Assembly: GCF_031178445.1 (NCBI RefSeq)
Contig: NZ_JAPSIY010000001.1
Coordinates: forward strand, 62,001-126,000
Length of the DNA: 64,000 nucleotides
DNA from: Microbacterium sp.
GTDB lineage: Bacteria; Actinomycetota; Actinomycetes; Actinomycetales; Microbacteriaceae
Direction of reading: 5' to 3'
Within the stretch, counting starts at the first letter, position 1; every line of letters begins with the position of its first letter. The position numbers and the translations under genes are program-made. This document shows positions 44,144 to 53,347 of the stretch, one piece after another. A model generated the notes under the pieces. That model saw only the letters and a program-made list of their open reading frames with translations, was not told where the DNA came from and ran no database searches.

Positions 44144-45088
44144 TCAGTGCGCGTACTCCATCAGCTCGACCCCGAGCACATGGAAGGCGTCGTGCGCGCG
44201 CAGGCGATGGCTGATCGAGAGGTCGTCGAAGCACACCGTCATCGCGTAGGCGGTCCCGGCGCGCGGGCCGGCCAGCACCCCCGCCTCGGCGCGCACACCG
44301 CCGCCTCGGCCGGTCTTGTTGATGAACAGCAGACCGTGCTGATCGTGGTCGTGCGCGAACGGGTCGAGGCCGGTGGATGCCGCGACGAGGCTCAGGTCGT
44401 GCCCGAGGCTGAGCCATTCCGACACCTGGGCGCTGACGGCGGCATCGACGACTGCCGAGTTCACGAGCGCGGCGAACAGCCCGGCGAACTCGCGGGTCGT
44501 GCCGACCGCGACGTGAGGGGCATCGTCCGGACCGCGCCGGTCGCGGAACCGATCCAGCACGGCGCTGCGCGGCATACCGAGCGAGACCATGCGCGCGCGC
44601 ACCTTCTCGTGCCCGACCGCGTCGAGCAGCGCGTTCGCGGCGTTCGGGTCACCGGCGGCAGCGGCAAGCAGCGCCAGGTCCGCCAGCGGCAGCGAGGGGG
44701 CGCGCAGGTTGCGCCACAGCCCCGAGCCGCTGACCACATCGAGCTCGGCGCGGTCGACGATCTGAAGCGGGTCGAGCCGCCCCGCTTCCAGCCCCGCGGC
44801 GACCTCGACCAGCAGGGGCACGACGCCGAGACCAGCGATCGGCAGCGGCACGTGGTCGTCTCCGGCCAGCACCGAACGGCCCGTGTCGAGGTCGGCGACG
44901 TGCACCGACACCTGCGCCCCTGATGCGGCGAGCAGTTCGAGCGCCCGCACGGTCGCACCGAAGGAACGGCGACCGGTGGCCGCGCGGCGAGGGGCGCGCC
45001 TGCTACTGCGCTGCGACCGGCGCAGCACGGCCGGCGGCCCGTCGACGGGCGCGTCGAACGGGTCGGGCACAGAGGAGTGCGAACTCAC
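44144..45088 (-). CDS. Class A beta-lactamase-fold protein lacking the catalytic serine
   Basis: The 314-aa protein follows the class A fold: strands SVHVADLDTGRSVLAGDD, an SDN-like SGSG, a helical middle (DPNAANALLDAVG), and a KTG box in LLFINKTGRGGGVRAEAGV. The position of the Ser-x-x-Lys motif, however, reads PIAGLGVVPLL, with neither Ser nor Lys. There is no signal peptide, and a basic Arg/Ser-rich tail (SQRSSRRAPRRAATGRRS) precedes the fold. It is therefore probably not an active beta-lactamase; a cytoplasmic binding or scaffold role is possible. GAGG lies seven bases before the GTG. Confidence 0.8.
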   Translation of the reverse strand: MSSHSSVPDPFDAPVDGPPAVLRRSQRSSRRAPRRAATGRRSFGATVRALELLAASGAQVSVHVADLDTGRSVLAGDDHVPLPIAGLGVVPLLVEVAAGLEAGRLDPLQIVDRAELDVVSGSGLWRNLRAPSLPLADLALLAAAAGDPNAANALLDAVGHEKVRARMVSLGMPRSAVLDRFRDRRGPDDAPHVAVGTTREFAGLFAALVNSAVVDAAVSAQVSEWLSLGHDLSLVAASTGLDPFAHDHDQHGLLFINKTGRGGGVRAEAGVLAGPRAGTAYAMTVCFDDLSISHRLRAHDAFHVLGVELMEYAH

Positions 45089-45206
45089 GCGTATTCCTCA
45101 CGGGTGTGGGGGAGGCGGCGGATCCGGGTGCGCGATGCCACGCATCCGTCCGTCCCGGCTATCGTAGCCCCGCCGTCCTCCTCGCACACCTGCGCCGGAG
45201 AGTCGT

Positions 45207-47171
45207 TCACCAGATCGTGACGCGCTCCCCCTCCGGAAGGTGAAGGTCATCGCCTTCGGAGACGTCGAAGGCCTCGTAGAACGCGTCGATGTTGCGCACG
45301 ATCTGGTTGCAGCGGAACTCGTTCGGCGAGTGCGGGTCGATCGTCAGCAGCCGGATCGTCTCGGCGTCGCGGCTCTTCTGCTGCCACACCTGGGCCCAGC
45401 TCAGCAGCAGTCGCTGCACGCCCGTGTAGCCGTCGATCACGGGCGCCTCGGCGCCGCCGAGCGACAGTTCGTACGCCTTCAGGGCGATGCCCAGACCGCC
45501 GAGGTCGCCGATGTTCTCGCCGATGGTGAGCGCGCCGTTGACGTTGTTCTCGTCGGGCAGGCCGACGGGCACGAGTGCGTCGTACTGGCCGATGAGCGCC
45601 TTGGTGCGCTCCTCGAAGGCTGCACGGTCCTCGTCGGTCCACCAGTCCTGAAGGCGGCCGGTGCCGTCGTAACGGCTGCCCTGGTCGTCGAAGCCGTGCC
45701 CGATCTCGTGACCGATCACGGCGCCGATACCGCCGTAGTTCGCCGCGGCGTCCCGCTCGGGGTCGAAGAACGGATACTGCAGGATCGCCGCAGGGAACAC
45801 GATCTCGTTCATCAGCGGGTTGTAGTACGCGTTCACCATCTGCGGCGGCATGAACCACTCGTCGCGGTCGATCGGCTGCCCGACCTTCGAGATCTGCCTG
45901 TCGTGCTCGAACACCGTCGCGCGACGGGCGTTGCCGACCAGATCGGCCGGATCGATCTGGATCGCGTCGTAGTCGCGCCACTTGTCGGGGTGGCCGATCT
46001 TGGGCCGGAAGGTGGCCAGCTTGTCGAGCGCCTTGCGGCGCGTCTCGGGCCCCATCCACTCCAGCTTCTCGATGCTCTGCCGATACGCCTCGATGAGGTT
46101 CCCCACGAGCTCATCCATGGCGGCCTTGGCCGTCGGCGGGAAGTGCCGCTCGACGTAGATCCGGCCGACGGCGTCCCCGAGCGAACCCTCGACCAGCGAG
46201 ACGCCGCGCTTCCACCGCTCGCGGATCGACGGCGTGCCCGTGAGCTCGGTGCCGTAGAACGAGAAGTTCTCTTCGATGATCTCGTCGGTGAGGTAACCGG
46301 CCAGCCCGTGCACGACCTTGGCGGTGAGCCACGCCTTCCAGTCGTCGAGACGGTCTTCGGCGAGCAGAGCGCCGAGCCCCTCGAAGAAGCTCGGCTGGAA
46401 CACCACCAGCTCATCGAAGGCGCCGGGGTTGGCAGTCGCCACGGCATCCCGCCATGGCGTCATGTCGGCTCCGACGAGCTGCTGGAAGTCGTTCCAGCTC
46501 TTCAGGTTGTAGGTCTTCACGGCGTCACGCGACGCCACGTTGTCCCAGTGATGACCGGCGATCTCGTGCTCGAGGCCGAACGAGCGATCGGCGACGCCTG
46601 CGGCATCCGCGACGCCCGCCAGGGCGAGCAGTCTCTCGAGGTGAGCACGATAGGCCGCGCGGGTGCCTTCGAAGCTGTCCTGGCGGTAGTAGCTCTCATC
46701 TGGCAGCGACAGACCCGCCTGGACCGCGAACGGCACGTATCGCTCGGGGTTGCCGGGATCGGGTTCGACGAAGACGCCGATGAGCGCGGCCACGCCCTCG
46801 CGGTCGAAGGCGCCGACGGTGGTGAGGAACGAAGGGATGCTGTCGACGGCGTCGACCTTCGCCAGCTGCTCGTGCAGTGGCGCGAGGCCGAGCTCGGCGA
46901 TGCGCTCGGTGTCCATGAAGCTCGTGAAGAGGTCACCGACCTTGCGCGCGAGGGTGCCGGGCTCGGCATCCTGGGATTCCTCGATGATCGCGCGCACGTC
47001 CTTCTCGGCCTGCTCGGCGAGCAGGTGGAAGGATCCCCAGCGCGCCTTGTCGGCGGGGATCTCGGCGGCCTCGAGCCACGCGCCGTTGACGTGGCGGTAG
47101 AGGTCGTCCTGTGGGCGGATGTCGGCGCTGAAGTCCGAGACGGCGAGGCCGGAGGGCAGAACGTCTGTCAT
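45207..47171 (-). CDS. M13 family zinc metallopeptidase (PepO/neprilysin-like)
   Basis: The 654-aa peptidase has the zinc motif VIGHEIGHGFDDQGSRYDG and the third-ligand motif ENIGDLGGLGIALKAYELS, plus the substrate-binding NAYYNPLMNEIVFPAAILQ. The C-terminus ends CNQIVRNIDAFYEAFDV ... VTIW as in the family. There is no signal peptide, so it is a cytoplasmic oligopeptidase. Start ATG 47171, six bases after TAGGCT. Confidence 0.95.
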   Translation of the reverse strand: MTDVLPSGLAVSDFSADIRPQDDLYRHVNGAWLEAAEIPADKARWGSFHLLAEQAEKDVRAIIEESQDAEPGTLARKVGDLFTSFMDTERIAELGLAPLHEQLAKVDAVDSIPSFLTTVGAFDREGVAALIGVFVEPDPGNPERYVPFAVQAGLSLPDESYYRQDSFEGTRAAYRAHLERLLALAGVADAAGVADRSFGLEHEIAGHHWDNVASRDAVKTYNLKSWNDFQQLVGADMTPWRDAVATANPGAFDELVVFQPSFFEGLGALLAEDRLDDWKAWLTAKVVHGLAGYLTDEIIEENFSFYGTELTGTPSIRERWKRGVSLVEGSLGDAVGRIYVERHFPPTAKAAMDELVGNLIEAYRQSIEKLEWMGPETRRKALDKLATFRPKIGHPDKWRDYDAIQIDPADLVGNARRATVFEHDRQISKVGQPIDRDEWFMPPQMVNAYYNPLMNEIVFPAAILQYPFFDPERDAAANYGGIGAVIGHEIGHGFDDQGSRYDGTGRLQDWWTDEDRAAFEERTKALIGQYDALVPVGLPDENNVNGALTIGENIGDLGGLGIALKAYELSLGGAEAPVIDGYTGVQRLLLSWAQVWQQKSRDAETIRLLTIDPHSPNEFRCNQIVRNIDAFYEAFDVSEGDDLHLPEGERVTIW

Positions 47172-47177
47172 GCCCCC

Positions 47178-47183
47178 AGCCTA
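47178..47183 (-). promoter_or_regulatory. -10 hexamer TAGGCT of the M13 peptidase gene
   Basis: TAGGCT lies six bases before ATG 47171 with no ribosome binding site. Confidence 0.6.
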
Positions 47184-47219
47184 TTCGCCGGTCACGACAC
47201 GGCGGCCGGCGGCCGCCAG

Positions 47220-49085
47220 TCAGCAGGTCCCCGCGGTCGAGACGCCGGCGAGCCGATCCGCGGTCCACGCCATCGCCTCCTCGATCGCCGGCGAGTCCGC
47301 CTCGACGAGCGAGAGATGGTCGCGCCCGCCGTATCCGCGGTAGTCGACGGACGCCCCCTCGCCGCACAGCCGCTGCACATAGGCGGATTGCATGTCATGG
47401 GCGATCAGCTGGTCGTCCACGCCCTGCCCGAGCAGCACGGGGACGTCCTTCGCCGCCGGCGGGATGTTCTGCGTCAGCCGCTCTCCCAGCGCGCCGCTGG
47501 TGGGATCGGCGGCGAGGATGTTCGGGTCGTCGGTGAGCGCCATCACGGTCAGCACCGACACGAGCATGTCGGGGGCGGCCAGGCACCGGGTGGCCATCTC
47601 GCGCACTGTGACGTCGGCTCCGGGACGGATGTAGCGGCTGAACGACACGTCGTCGTAGATCTCGCTGTACGCCGAGATCACGAACGATGCGAACACGCTG
47701 CCGCCGGTCACGTCGGGCAGTCGGTCGACCAGCCCCGTGAGGTCGCTCGCGGGGGCGAGCGCGACGCTGCCAGAGAGGGGGACGTCGGGTGCGTAGTCGT
47801 GCGCGATGGCCGCCGACCACAGGGTCGCGCCGCCACCCTGGGAGTGACCCCAGGCCACGGTCTGATCCGTGATGCCCGCGGCGTCGAGGTCGCGTGCGGC
47901 GCGTACGGCGTCGAGTTCGGCGCGCGCGCTGCCCTCGCCGATGAGGTAGGGATGCGGCCCCTCGGTGCCGAGGCCGATGTAGTCGGTGGCGACCAGCGCC
48001 CAGCCGTGTTCGAGGACGCGGTCGAGCACGAACATCGCGCCCGATCCGAACGGATCGGCTGCGAGGGAAGGCGCACAGGTGCGGTCGAAACCGGTGGTGC
48101 CGTGATGCCAGGCGATCGCCGGATGCGGCTCTCCATCTCCGGGCGCCACGACGATGCCGCTGGCGACCGCCGGGCTGCCGTCGCCGTGCGTGGTGGTGTA
48201 CAGGATGCGCCAGGCGATGGCGCCGGAGGGGACGCCCCGTGTGAAGGGCTCGGCGCGGATCAGCTCGCCGGGCTCCCCCGGCACGGTGCGCGGTGCGGCG
48301 TAGAAGTCGTCGACGACCGGCGTGCCGTCGCGCAGCGCGATGGTCGCGACGACCGCACCCCCGGCGAGGACGACCGCGCAGACCGCTGCGATCGTACGCA
48401 TCCAGCGACGCGGCAGCGTGTCGCGGCGCGGTGCAGGCCTGCGCGGCGTGCGGGCGCGCAGCATCCGGAGCAGTGCGGCGGCTCCGACGACGGTCAGCGA
48501 CGCACCGAACACGACGGCGACGACCAGCAGAGTGATGTCGGGCCACACGATGGCCAGGATGCCGAAGGCGATGGCGGCGGCGCCGAGGAGCACCTCAGCC
48601 ACCCGCCGATCCAGCGGGCTCTCGCGGCCGATCACGATCGCGCTGAGGCCGACTGCGCCGCGCACGATGAGGGTCACGCCGACCACGATCGCGAGCGCGC
48701 GCACGGTGAGGTTGGGCAGGACCAGCACGACGAGGCCGGTGAGCACGAGCGCAGCCGACAGCAGCACCCTCAGCCGGTCGCCGCGGGCAGCCGGGAGCAG
48801 CAACTCGAGCAGGCCCGCCAGCACGAGACCGGCTCCGATCAGCAGCGCCAGCACATCGAGCGCGGTGGTGGGGCGCGCGATCAGTACGATGCCCACGATC
48901 ACCGCCGCAGCCGCGAGCGCAGCGACCGCCGGCCTGGGCAGGCGCCTGGCGAGTCGGAGGACGGCGGGAGCAGCGTCGCCAGCGGGCGAGGCGGCGTCGT
49001 GCGCCGGGTTCCGCGGCTCGAGGCTCTGCGGCGCGCGGTTCTGCTGCTCGGGCTGAGATGCGCCCGCTTCGGAGTCGGGTGTCAC
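47220..49085 (-). CDS. DUF308 (HdeD-like) membrane domain fused to a secretory-lipase domain
   Basis: The 621-aa protein has two parts. Residues 45-215 hold six short hydrophobic helices with the HdeD/DUF308 look (GIVLIARPTTALDVLALLIGAGLVLAGLLELLL). After another membrane segment (about 230-250) comes a roughly 370-residue alpha/beta-hydrolase of the LIP/secretory lipase type: AIAWHHGTTGF (oxyanion), VAWGHSQGGGATLW (nucleophile Ser), and GQGVDDQLIAHDMQ ... GGRDHLS (Asp and His). The lipase part should be held on the outer face of the membrane. The GTG start follows TAGGCT by six bases. Confidence 0.87.
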   Translation of the reverse strand: MTPDSEAGASQPEQQNRAPQSLEPRNPAHDAASPAGDAAPAVLRLARRLPRPAVAALAAAAVIVGIVLIARPTTALDVLALLIGAGLVLAGLLELLLPAARGDRLRVLLSAALVLTGLVVLVLPNLTVRALAIVVGVTLIVRGAVGLSAIVIGRESPLDRRVAEVLLGAAAIAFGILAIVWPDITLLVVAVVFGASLTVVGAAALLRMLRARTPRRPAPRRDTLPRRWMRTIAAVCAVVLAGGAVVATIALRDGTPVVDDFYAAPRTVPGEPGELIRAEPFTRGVPSGAIAWRILYTTTHGDGSPAVASGIVVAPGDGEPHPAIAWHHGTTGFDRTCAPSLAADPFGSGAMFVLDRVLEHGWALVATDYIGLGTEGPHPYLIGEGSARAELDAVRAARDLDAAGITDQTVAWGHSQGGGATLWSAAIAHDYAPDVPLSGSVALAPASDLTGLVDRLPDVTGGSVFASFVISAYSEIYDDVSFSRYIRPGADVTVREMATRCLAAPDMLVSVLTVMALTDDPNILAADPTSGALGERLTQNIPPAAKDVPVLLGQGVDDQLIAHDMQSAYVQRLCGEGASVDYRGYGGRDHLSLVEADSPAIEEAMAWTADRLAGVSTAGTC

Positions 49086-49091
49086 GGCGCC

Positions 49092-49097
49092 AGCCTA
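49092..49097 (-). promoter_or_regulatory. -10 hexamer TAGGCT of the lipase-fusion gene
   Basis: TAGGCT lies six bases before GTG 49085 with no ribosome binding site. Confidence 0.6.
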
Positions 49098-49168
49098 TCC
49101 AGCCGCGCCTCGGGGCCTCGGGACGCCGGATCCGTTCCGCGCGCGGCCCCGGCATCCGGCGCCCTCGT

Positions 49169-49741
49169 TCAGCGCCGACGCCACCGTCGCAGGCGGCGGC
49201 GCGGCGCGGCGTCCGCCTCGGTCGCCGCATCCGTCCCAGCCGTGACGGCGGATGCCCTCGTCGCCTCTCGACGCGCTCGCCACGCCGCGACCTCGGTGTC
49301 GACGTCGCGCGTCCTGGTGACGACCGGAGGACCGCCCTGCAGCTGTCGCCGGGCATCGACGACGCGGCGGTTGAAGTCCTCGACCACCGCGCGCACGTCC
49401 TCCTCGCGGCGCAGCTCGTCGAGATCGCCATCGAGCTCTCTGTCCTCCACGCGCAGCAGCAGGGCGGGTGGGCCGAGGCCCGACAGGTTCTCGCTCTCGA
49501 TCTTGCGGCGCACCCACCAGTCGGGGTCATGATGCGTGCCGAGACCCTCGATCGGCTTGCCCGCTCCGGGGAGATCGTCGAAATCGCCCCGCCGGATCGC
49601 GATCTGGATCGCCGTCTCGACGAACTGCGCCTTGTTCTCGGCGTTCAGCGTCATCGCCGGATTCTCGTCCTCGGGCTCGGCGTTCTCGCCGGCCGCGCGC
49701 TGCGCGCGGTACCGGGCGGCGTTGTTCATCGCATCCGACAT
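49169..49741 (-). CDS. DUF1992 (DnaJ-homologue-C28-like) domain protein
   Basis: The 190-aa protein contains the DUF1992 signature (FVETAIQIAIRRGDFDDLPGAGKPIEG followed by DPDWWVRRKIESENL). It continues as a charged coiled region and a very basic C-terminus (RRRLRRWRRR) that may bind nucleic acid or membrane. The domain's function is unknown. A perfect GGAGGTGA Shine-Dalgarno sequence four bases before ATG 49741 fixes the start, in contrast to the leaderless neighbours. Confidence 0.9.
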   Translation of the reverse strand: MSDAMNNAARYRAQRAAGENAEPEDENPAMTLNAENKAQFVETAIQIAIRRGDFDDLPGAGKPIEGLGTHHDPDWWVRRKIESENLSGLGPPALLLRVEDRELDGDLDELRREEDVRAVVEDFNRRVVDARRQLQGGPPVVTRTRDVDTEVAAWRARREATRASAVTAGTDAATEADAAPRRRLRRWRRR

Positions 49742-49803
49742 CGGTCACCTCCGGTGGATCCAGGTTACGACGACCGGTTCGCATCAGCATCCCCCCGAGC
49801 CCA

Positions 49804-49809
49804 TAGGCT
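49804..49809 (+). promoter_or_regulatory. -10 hexamer TAGGCT of the MATE gene
   Basis: TAGGCT lies six bases before GTG 49816 with no ribosome binding site. Confidence 0.6.
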
Positions 49810-49815
49810 CGAACA

Positions 49816-51138
49816 GTGCCCGCTGCCCGAACCCTGAATCGTGAGATCCTGCGGCTCGCCGTACCCGCACTGGGAGCGCTCGTCGCCGAGCCCGCGTTCC
49901 TCATCGTCGACGCCGCCCTCGTCGGGCATCTCGGTACCGTGCCGCTGGCGGGCCTCGGCATCGCGAGCGCCGTGCTGCAGACGATCGTCGGGCTGATGAT
50001 CTTCCTCGCCTACTCGACGACCCCCGCCGTCGCCCGCCGCTTCGGCGCCGGCGAACCCGGCGACGCCGTGTCGGTCGGCATCGACGGCATGTGGCTGGCC
50101 CTTGGCCTCGGCGCCGTCCTCGCCGCGGCTGGAGCGGTCGCCACCCCCTGGATGGTGTCGCTCTTCGGCGCGTCCGACGACGTGGCCGCACAGGCGGTCA
50201 CCTACCTGATGATCTCCATGTGGGGTCTGCCTGCCATGCTGGTCGTCTTCGCCGCGACCGGATTGCTGCGCGGCATGCAGGACACCATGACGCCGCTGTG
50301 GATCGCCGGTCTCGGCTTCGGCTCCAACGCACTGCTGAACTGGCTCTTCATCTACGGTCTCGGCTGGGGCATCGCCGGATCCGCCTTCGGCACGGTCACC
50401 GCCCAGTGGGGCATGGTCGCCGCCTACGTCGTCGTCATCCGCCGGCTCGCCATGCGGCACGGGGCGTCGATGAAGGCGCAGCGCGACGGGCTGCGCGGCA
50501 CGGCACGCTCGGGCGGCTGGCTCTTCCTTCGCACGGTCAGCCTGCGCGTCGCCCTGCTCGCCACCGTCGGCGTCGCGACCGGCATCGGCACCCGCGAGCT
50601 CGCCGGCTGGCAGATCGCGTTCACCATCTTCTCCACCGCCGCCTTCGCGCTCGACGCCCTCGCCATCGCCGCACAGGCGCTCATCGGCAAGGGCCTCGGC
50701 GCGGGCTCCCACGACCAGGTGCGCCGCGTGCTGCGCCGCACCGTGGCCTGGGGCGCCTGGTTCGGCGTCATCGTCGGCGCCCTCATCGCCGCGCTCTCGG
50801 GCGTGCTCGGCATCGTGTTCACCGGCGACCCAGGGGTCGCGGCGCTGGTGCAGCCGGCCTTCCTCGTGCTCGCCGTCGCCCAGCCGATCGCCGGCATCGT
50901 CTTCGTGCTCGACGGCGTGCTGATGGGCGCGAACGACGCGAAGTACCTGGCCGTGGTCGGCGTGCTGAACCTGGTGCCGTTCCTGCCCGCGCTCTGGATC
51001 ATCTCCGTCACAGGGGTCGACGGCGCCGCAGGTCTCGTCTGGCTCGCCACCGCGTTCTTCGGCATCTATCTGCTCGCCCGCCTCACCACGCTCGGGTGGC
51101 GTGTGCGCAGCGACCGCTGGATGGGCGTCACGGCCTGA
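49816..51138 (+). CDS. MATE family efflux transporter (DinF subgroup)
   Basis: The 440-aa protein has 12 membrane helices with the MATE pattern: EILRLAVPALGALVAEPAFLIVDAALVGHLG at the start and FAATGLLRGMQDTMTPL in helix 4, plus the second-half repeat (FTIFSTAAFALDALAIAAQALIGKGLGAG). DinF-type MATE proteins export drugs or organic cations using Na+ or H+. The following DUF2993 gene begins 11 bp after its stop. Confidence 0.93.
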   Translation: MPAARTLNREILRLAVPALGALVAEPAFLIVDAALVGHLGTVPLAGLGIASAVLQTIVGLMIFLAYSTTPAVARRFGAGEPGDAVSVGIDGMWLALGLGAVLAAAGAVATPWMVSLFGASDDVAAQAVTYLMISMWGLPAMLVVFAATGLLRGMQDTMTPLWIAGLGFGSNALLNWLFIYGLGWGIAGSAFGTVTAQWGMVAAYVVVIRRLAMRHGASMKAQRDGLRGTARSGGWLFLRTVSLRVALLATVGVATGIGTRELAGWQIAFTIFSTAAFALDALAIAAQALIGKGLGAGSHDQVRRVLRRTVAWGAWFGVIVGALIAALSGVLGIVFTGDPGVAALVQPAFLVLAVAQPIAGIVFVLDGVLMGANDAKYLAVVGVLNLVPFLPALWIISVTGVDGAAGLVWLATAFFGIYLLARLTTLGWRVRSDRWMGVTA

Positions 51139-51149
51139 GGAGGAACCGC

Positions 51150-52004
51150 ATGGAATGGCCAGGAGACCGCCGCGCGATCGAGAGCTGGCTGCGCACGCGG
51201 ATGCTGTCGGAGATCGGGGCCGACGCGGGCGCACGCGTCGGCGGGCTCGACCGGGTGCGTTTCGCCGTCGAAGCCACAGGCGCGGAGATCGAGCACCTGC
51301 TCATCGACGCGACGGGCGTGAAGGTCACGCTGCACGCCTCCGCGCCCTTCACGACCGATCCGCCACCGCCGAACGGCCCCATCGTGGTCTCGCGGCAGGA
51401 CGGGATGCTGCGCTCGGCGCGGCTCGTCGCAGACCCGGTCAAGGTGCAGGGCTGTCCCGTCCATCTGGATGCCACCCTGAACGACCTCCCGTTCTCCTGG
51501 GTGACCTACGACACTGAGCTGACACCGGGCGACCCGTCGTCCCGGTACGGAGTCGATGAATCCGACGACCCCGCCTCGCCGACCGGCTCGTTCCGCGGTG
51601 CCCTGAGCGTGGATGACATCGGTCCGTTGCTCACCAAGGCGATGCGCCCGCTTCTCAGCGCCGAGGGTGTGCGGCTGCGCAGGCTCGCAGTGTCCGTCGA
51701 GAGCCCGGAGGCGGAACGGCTGCTCGTGCATGCCGTGATCTCGGCGAGGTGGAAGCTCCTTGCCGCGAAGGCCACTGCCGAGGTGGCCCTGCACATCAGC
51801 CCGGGTGCGGTGGTCACCGTCGAGCGGCTGCGGGTCGGCACGCGCAACCCGGTCGTCGCCCTCGGCCTGCGGCTGATGCGTGCGGAGCTGAAGGCCGTTG
51901 AGGGCCGCAGCTACGACATGAACGCGGATGCGGAGACGTTCCGGATCCGCGATCTGCGCTTCACCGTGGATGAGCGACTGACGGTCACGGGTCGGATCGG
52001 CTGA
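51150..52004 (+). CDS. DUF2993 (LmeA-like) domain protein
   Basis: The 284-aa protein fits the actinobacterial DUF2993 family: helical start RRAIESWLRTRMLSEIGADAGARVGG, a beta-rich middle, then RLRRLAVSVE and the C-terminal LTVTGRIG. In mycobacteria the relative LmeA is a periplasmic phospholipid-binding protein; here no signal peptide is seen. GAGGAGG precedes the ATG by six bases. It is cotranscribed with MATE. A GC-rich tandem repeat follows. Confidence 0.82.
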   Translation: MEWPGDRRAIESWLRTRMLSEIGADAGARVGGLDRVRFAVEATGAEIEHLLIDATGVKVTLHASAPFTTDPPPPNGPIVVSRQDGMLRSARLVADPVKVQGCPVHLDATLNDLPFSWVTYDTELTPGDPSSRYGVDESDDPASPTGSFRGALSVDDIGPLLTKAMRPLLSAEGVRLRRLAVSVESPEAERLLVHAVISARWKLLAAKATAEVALHISPGAVVTVERLRVGTRNPVVALGLRLMRAELKAVEGRSYDMNADAETFRIRDLRFTVDERLTVTGRIG

Positions 52005-52040
52005 GAAGGCGGACCCCGCCGGCGACCCACCGCCCCCGCC

Positions 52041-52126
52041 GTGCCGGCCGCCGCACCGTGCCGGCCGCCCCACCGTGCCGGCCGCCGCACTGCCGGCCGC
52101 CGCACTGCCGGCCGCCGCACTGCCGG
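52041..52126. repeat. GC-rich tandem repeat (3 x 17 bp, 2 x 15 bp and a part)
   Basis: Units of GTGCCGGCCGCCGCAcc/t occur three times at 17 bp and twice as a 15-bp version missing the leading GT. They fill the gap between the convergent DUF2993 gene and the polytopic membrane-protein gene. Each unit is partly self-complementary (GCCGGC), so it may also act as a terminator. Confidence 0.85.
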
Positions 52127-52128
52127 CG

Positions 52129-53265
52129 TCACGCCGGAACCGACACCAGCCCGCTGTCTCGACGCATCGCGTACCCCCAGGTCGCCACAGCGAGCAGCGG
52201 TCCCCACAACCAGAACGGCAGCATCAGCGCCATCTCCAGCGCTCCGGCGACGGCGGCGGTCCGCGTGGCCACCGCGACGATGAACTCGACACCGCCGACG
52301 GTGAACAGCACGGCGACCAGCACCGCCGGCACCACCGCGAGCAGGACCGGCACCTCGCGCCCGCCGAGACCCGCCAGCCAGCGGGGGAAGCGCTCGCCCC
52401 ACGGGCGCACCAGTCCGATCGTCAGCACACCGCCGGCCAGCATCCCGGCACCGAGCATCAGCCCGGTGAGCTGCACCATCGGCTGGGCCGCGAACATCTC
52501 GGCGCTGCCGCCGAGCAGCGGCCAGGGAGTGAGCCAGCTCGCACGTGCCAGCACGTAAGGAACAGCGCACAGCGCCGCTGCGACCGTGATCGCCACGCGG
52601 TGCCTGCGCACCCAGATCGCCACGCCGCCGCGGTCACGCCGGGCGTCGAGAATCACCCAGACGATGAGCGCCGCCGCGGCACCGAGGTGCGCCAGGGCGA
52701 CCAGAGCGGACGGCACGACGGGCGCAAACGCGGCGAGGATGCGCGGGATCAGCGCTCCCCCGTCGAGCCGGAGCACTGCCGACGCCACGAGCGCCGCGAG
52801 GACGGCGCCAACCGCCAGGCCGGCCCACGGCCTGCGCAGCAACAGCAGCACGACGATGACGACGGTCCCGCCCAGCACCGCGAGCGCGAACGCGTACCCC
52901 GCGACGGGGATCATGCCGCCCGGGGTCGTGACGGCGACGAACAGCGCCGTCACCACCGCAGCTGCGCGCAGAACGGCCCTCGTCCCCGTCGCACGGCCAC
53001 CAGGGGCATACCGCACCGCGGAGTCGCGCGCCGCGGCATCCGACGCCTGCGCCATCACCACCACCGCGAGTACGCCGAGTGCACCGACGAACCCGATCGC
53101 GATCTCAGCGACAGGACCGGCAAGCGTGCCGACCAGTCCCGGCGGCAGTTCGCCGAACGTCTGCAGCGCAGCGGGCGCGAGCAGGCGCAGCACGCTGACG
53201 AGGATGACGGCCGACGCGCCGACGACCGCCACGAGGAACAGAGGAACACGATGCCGAGTGATCAT
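52129..53265 (-). CDS. Polytopic membrane protein linked to a two-component system
   Basis: The 378-aa protein has about ten hydrophobic segments and no soluble domain (MITRHRVPLFLVAVVGASAV onward). I do not recognise a named family. It lies 82 bp downstream of the response regulator gene on the same strand, and the palindrome TCACCC-N4-GGGTGA at 53322-53337 precedes it, so it is the likely output of that system. ATG 53265 has GGAG close upstream; longer in-frame extensions would read through the palindrome and are unlikely. Confidence 0.82.
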   Translation of the reverse strand: MITRHRVPLFLVAVVGASAVILVSVLRLLAPAALQTFGELPPGLVGTLAGPVAEIAIGFVGALGVLAVVVMAQASDAAARDSAVRYAPGGRATGTRAVLRAAAVVTALFVAVTTPGGMIPVAGYAFALAVLGGTVVIVVLLLLRRPWAGLAVGAVLAALVASAVLRLDGGALIPRILAAFAPVVPSALVALAHLGAAAALIVWVILDARRDRGGVAIWVRRHRVAITVAAALCAVPYVLARASWLTPWPLLGGSAEMFAAQPMVQLTGLMLGAGMLAGGVLTIGLVRPWGERFPRWLAGLGGREVPVLLAVVPAVLVAVLFTVGGVEFIVAVATRTAAVAGALEMALMLPFWLWGPLLAVATWGYAMRRDSGLVSVPA

Positions 53266-53321
53266 GACTCCATGCTGAGGAACAGCCCTCGACCGGCACA
53301 TCGCCCACCAGGGGCATCTCC

Positions 53322-53337
53322 TCACCCTCGCGGGTGA
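53322..53337. promoter_or_regulatory. Predicted regulator site TCACCC-N4-GGGTGA (copy 1)
   Basis: A perfect palindrome with the same 16 bases as the site at 55239-55254, read on the opposite strand. It lies 57 bp upstream of the membrane-protein ATG. Confidence 0.65.
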
Positions 53338-53347
53338 GATCGGCACA

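Noticed and set aside
44144..45088. Functional class A beta-lactamase resistance gene
   Set aside because: The Ser-x-x-Lys motif and signal peptide are absent, so resistance is not supported.
45240..49532. 1430-codon plus-strand frame opposite the peptidase and lipase genes
   Set aside because: It spans three recognised minus-strand genes and their gaps; not coding.
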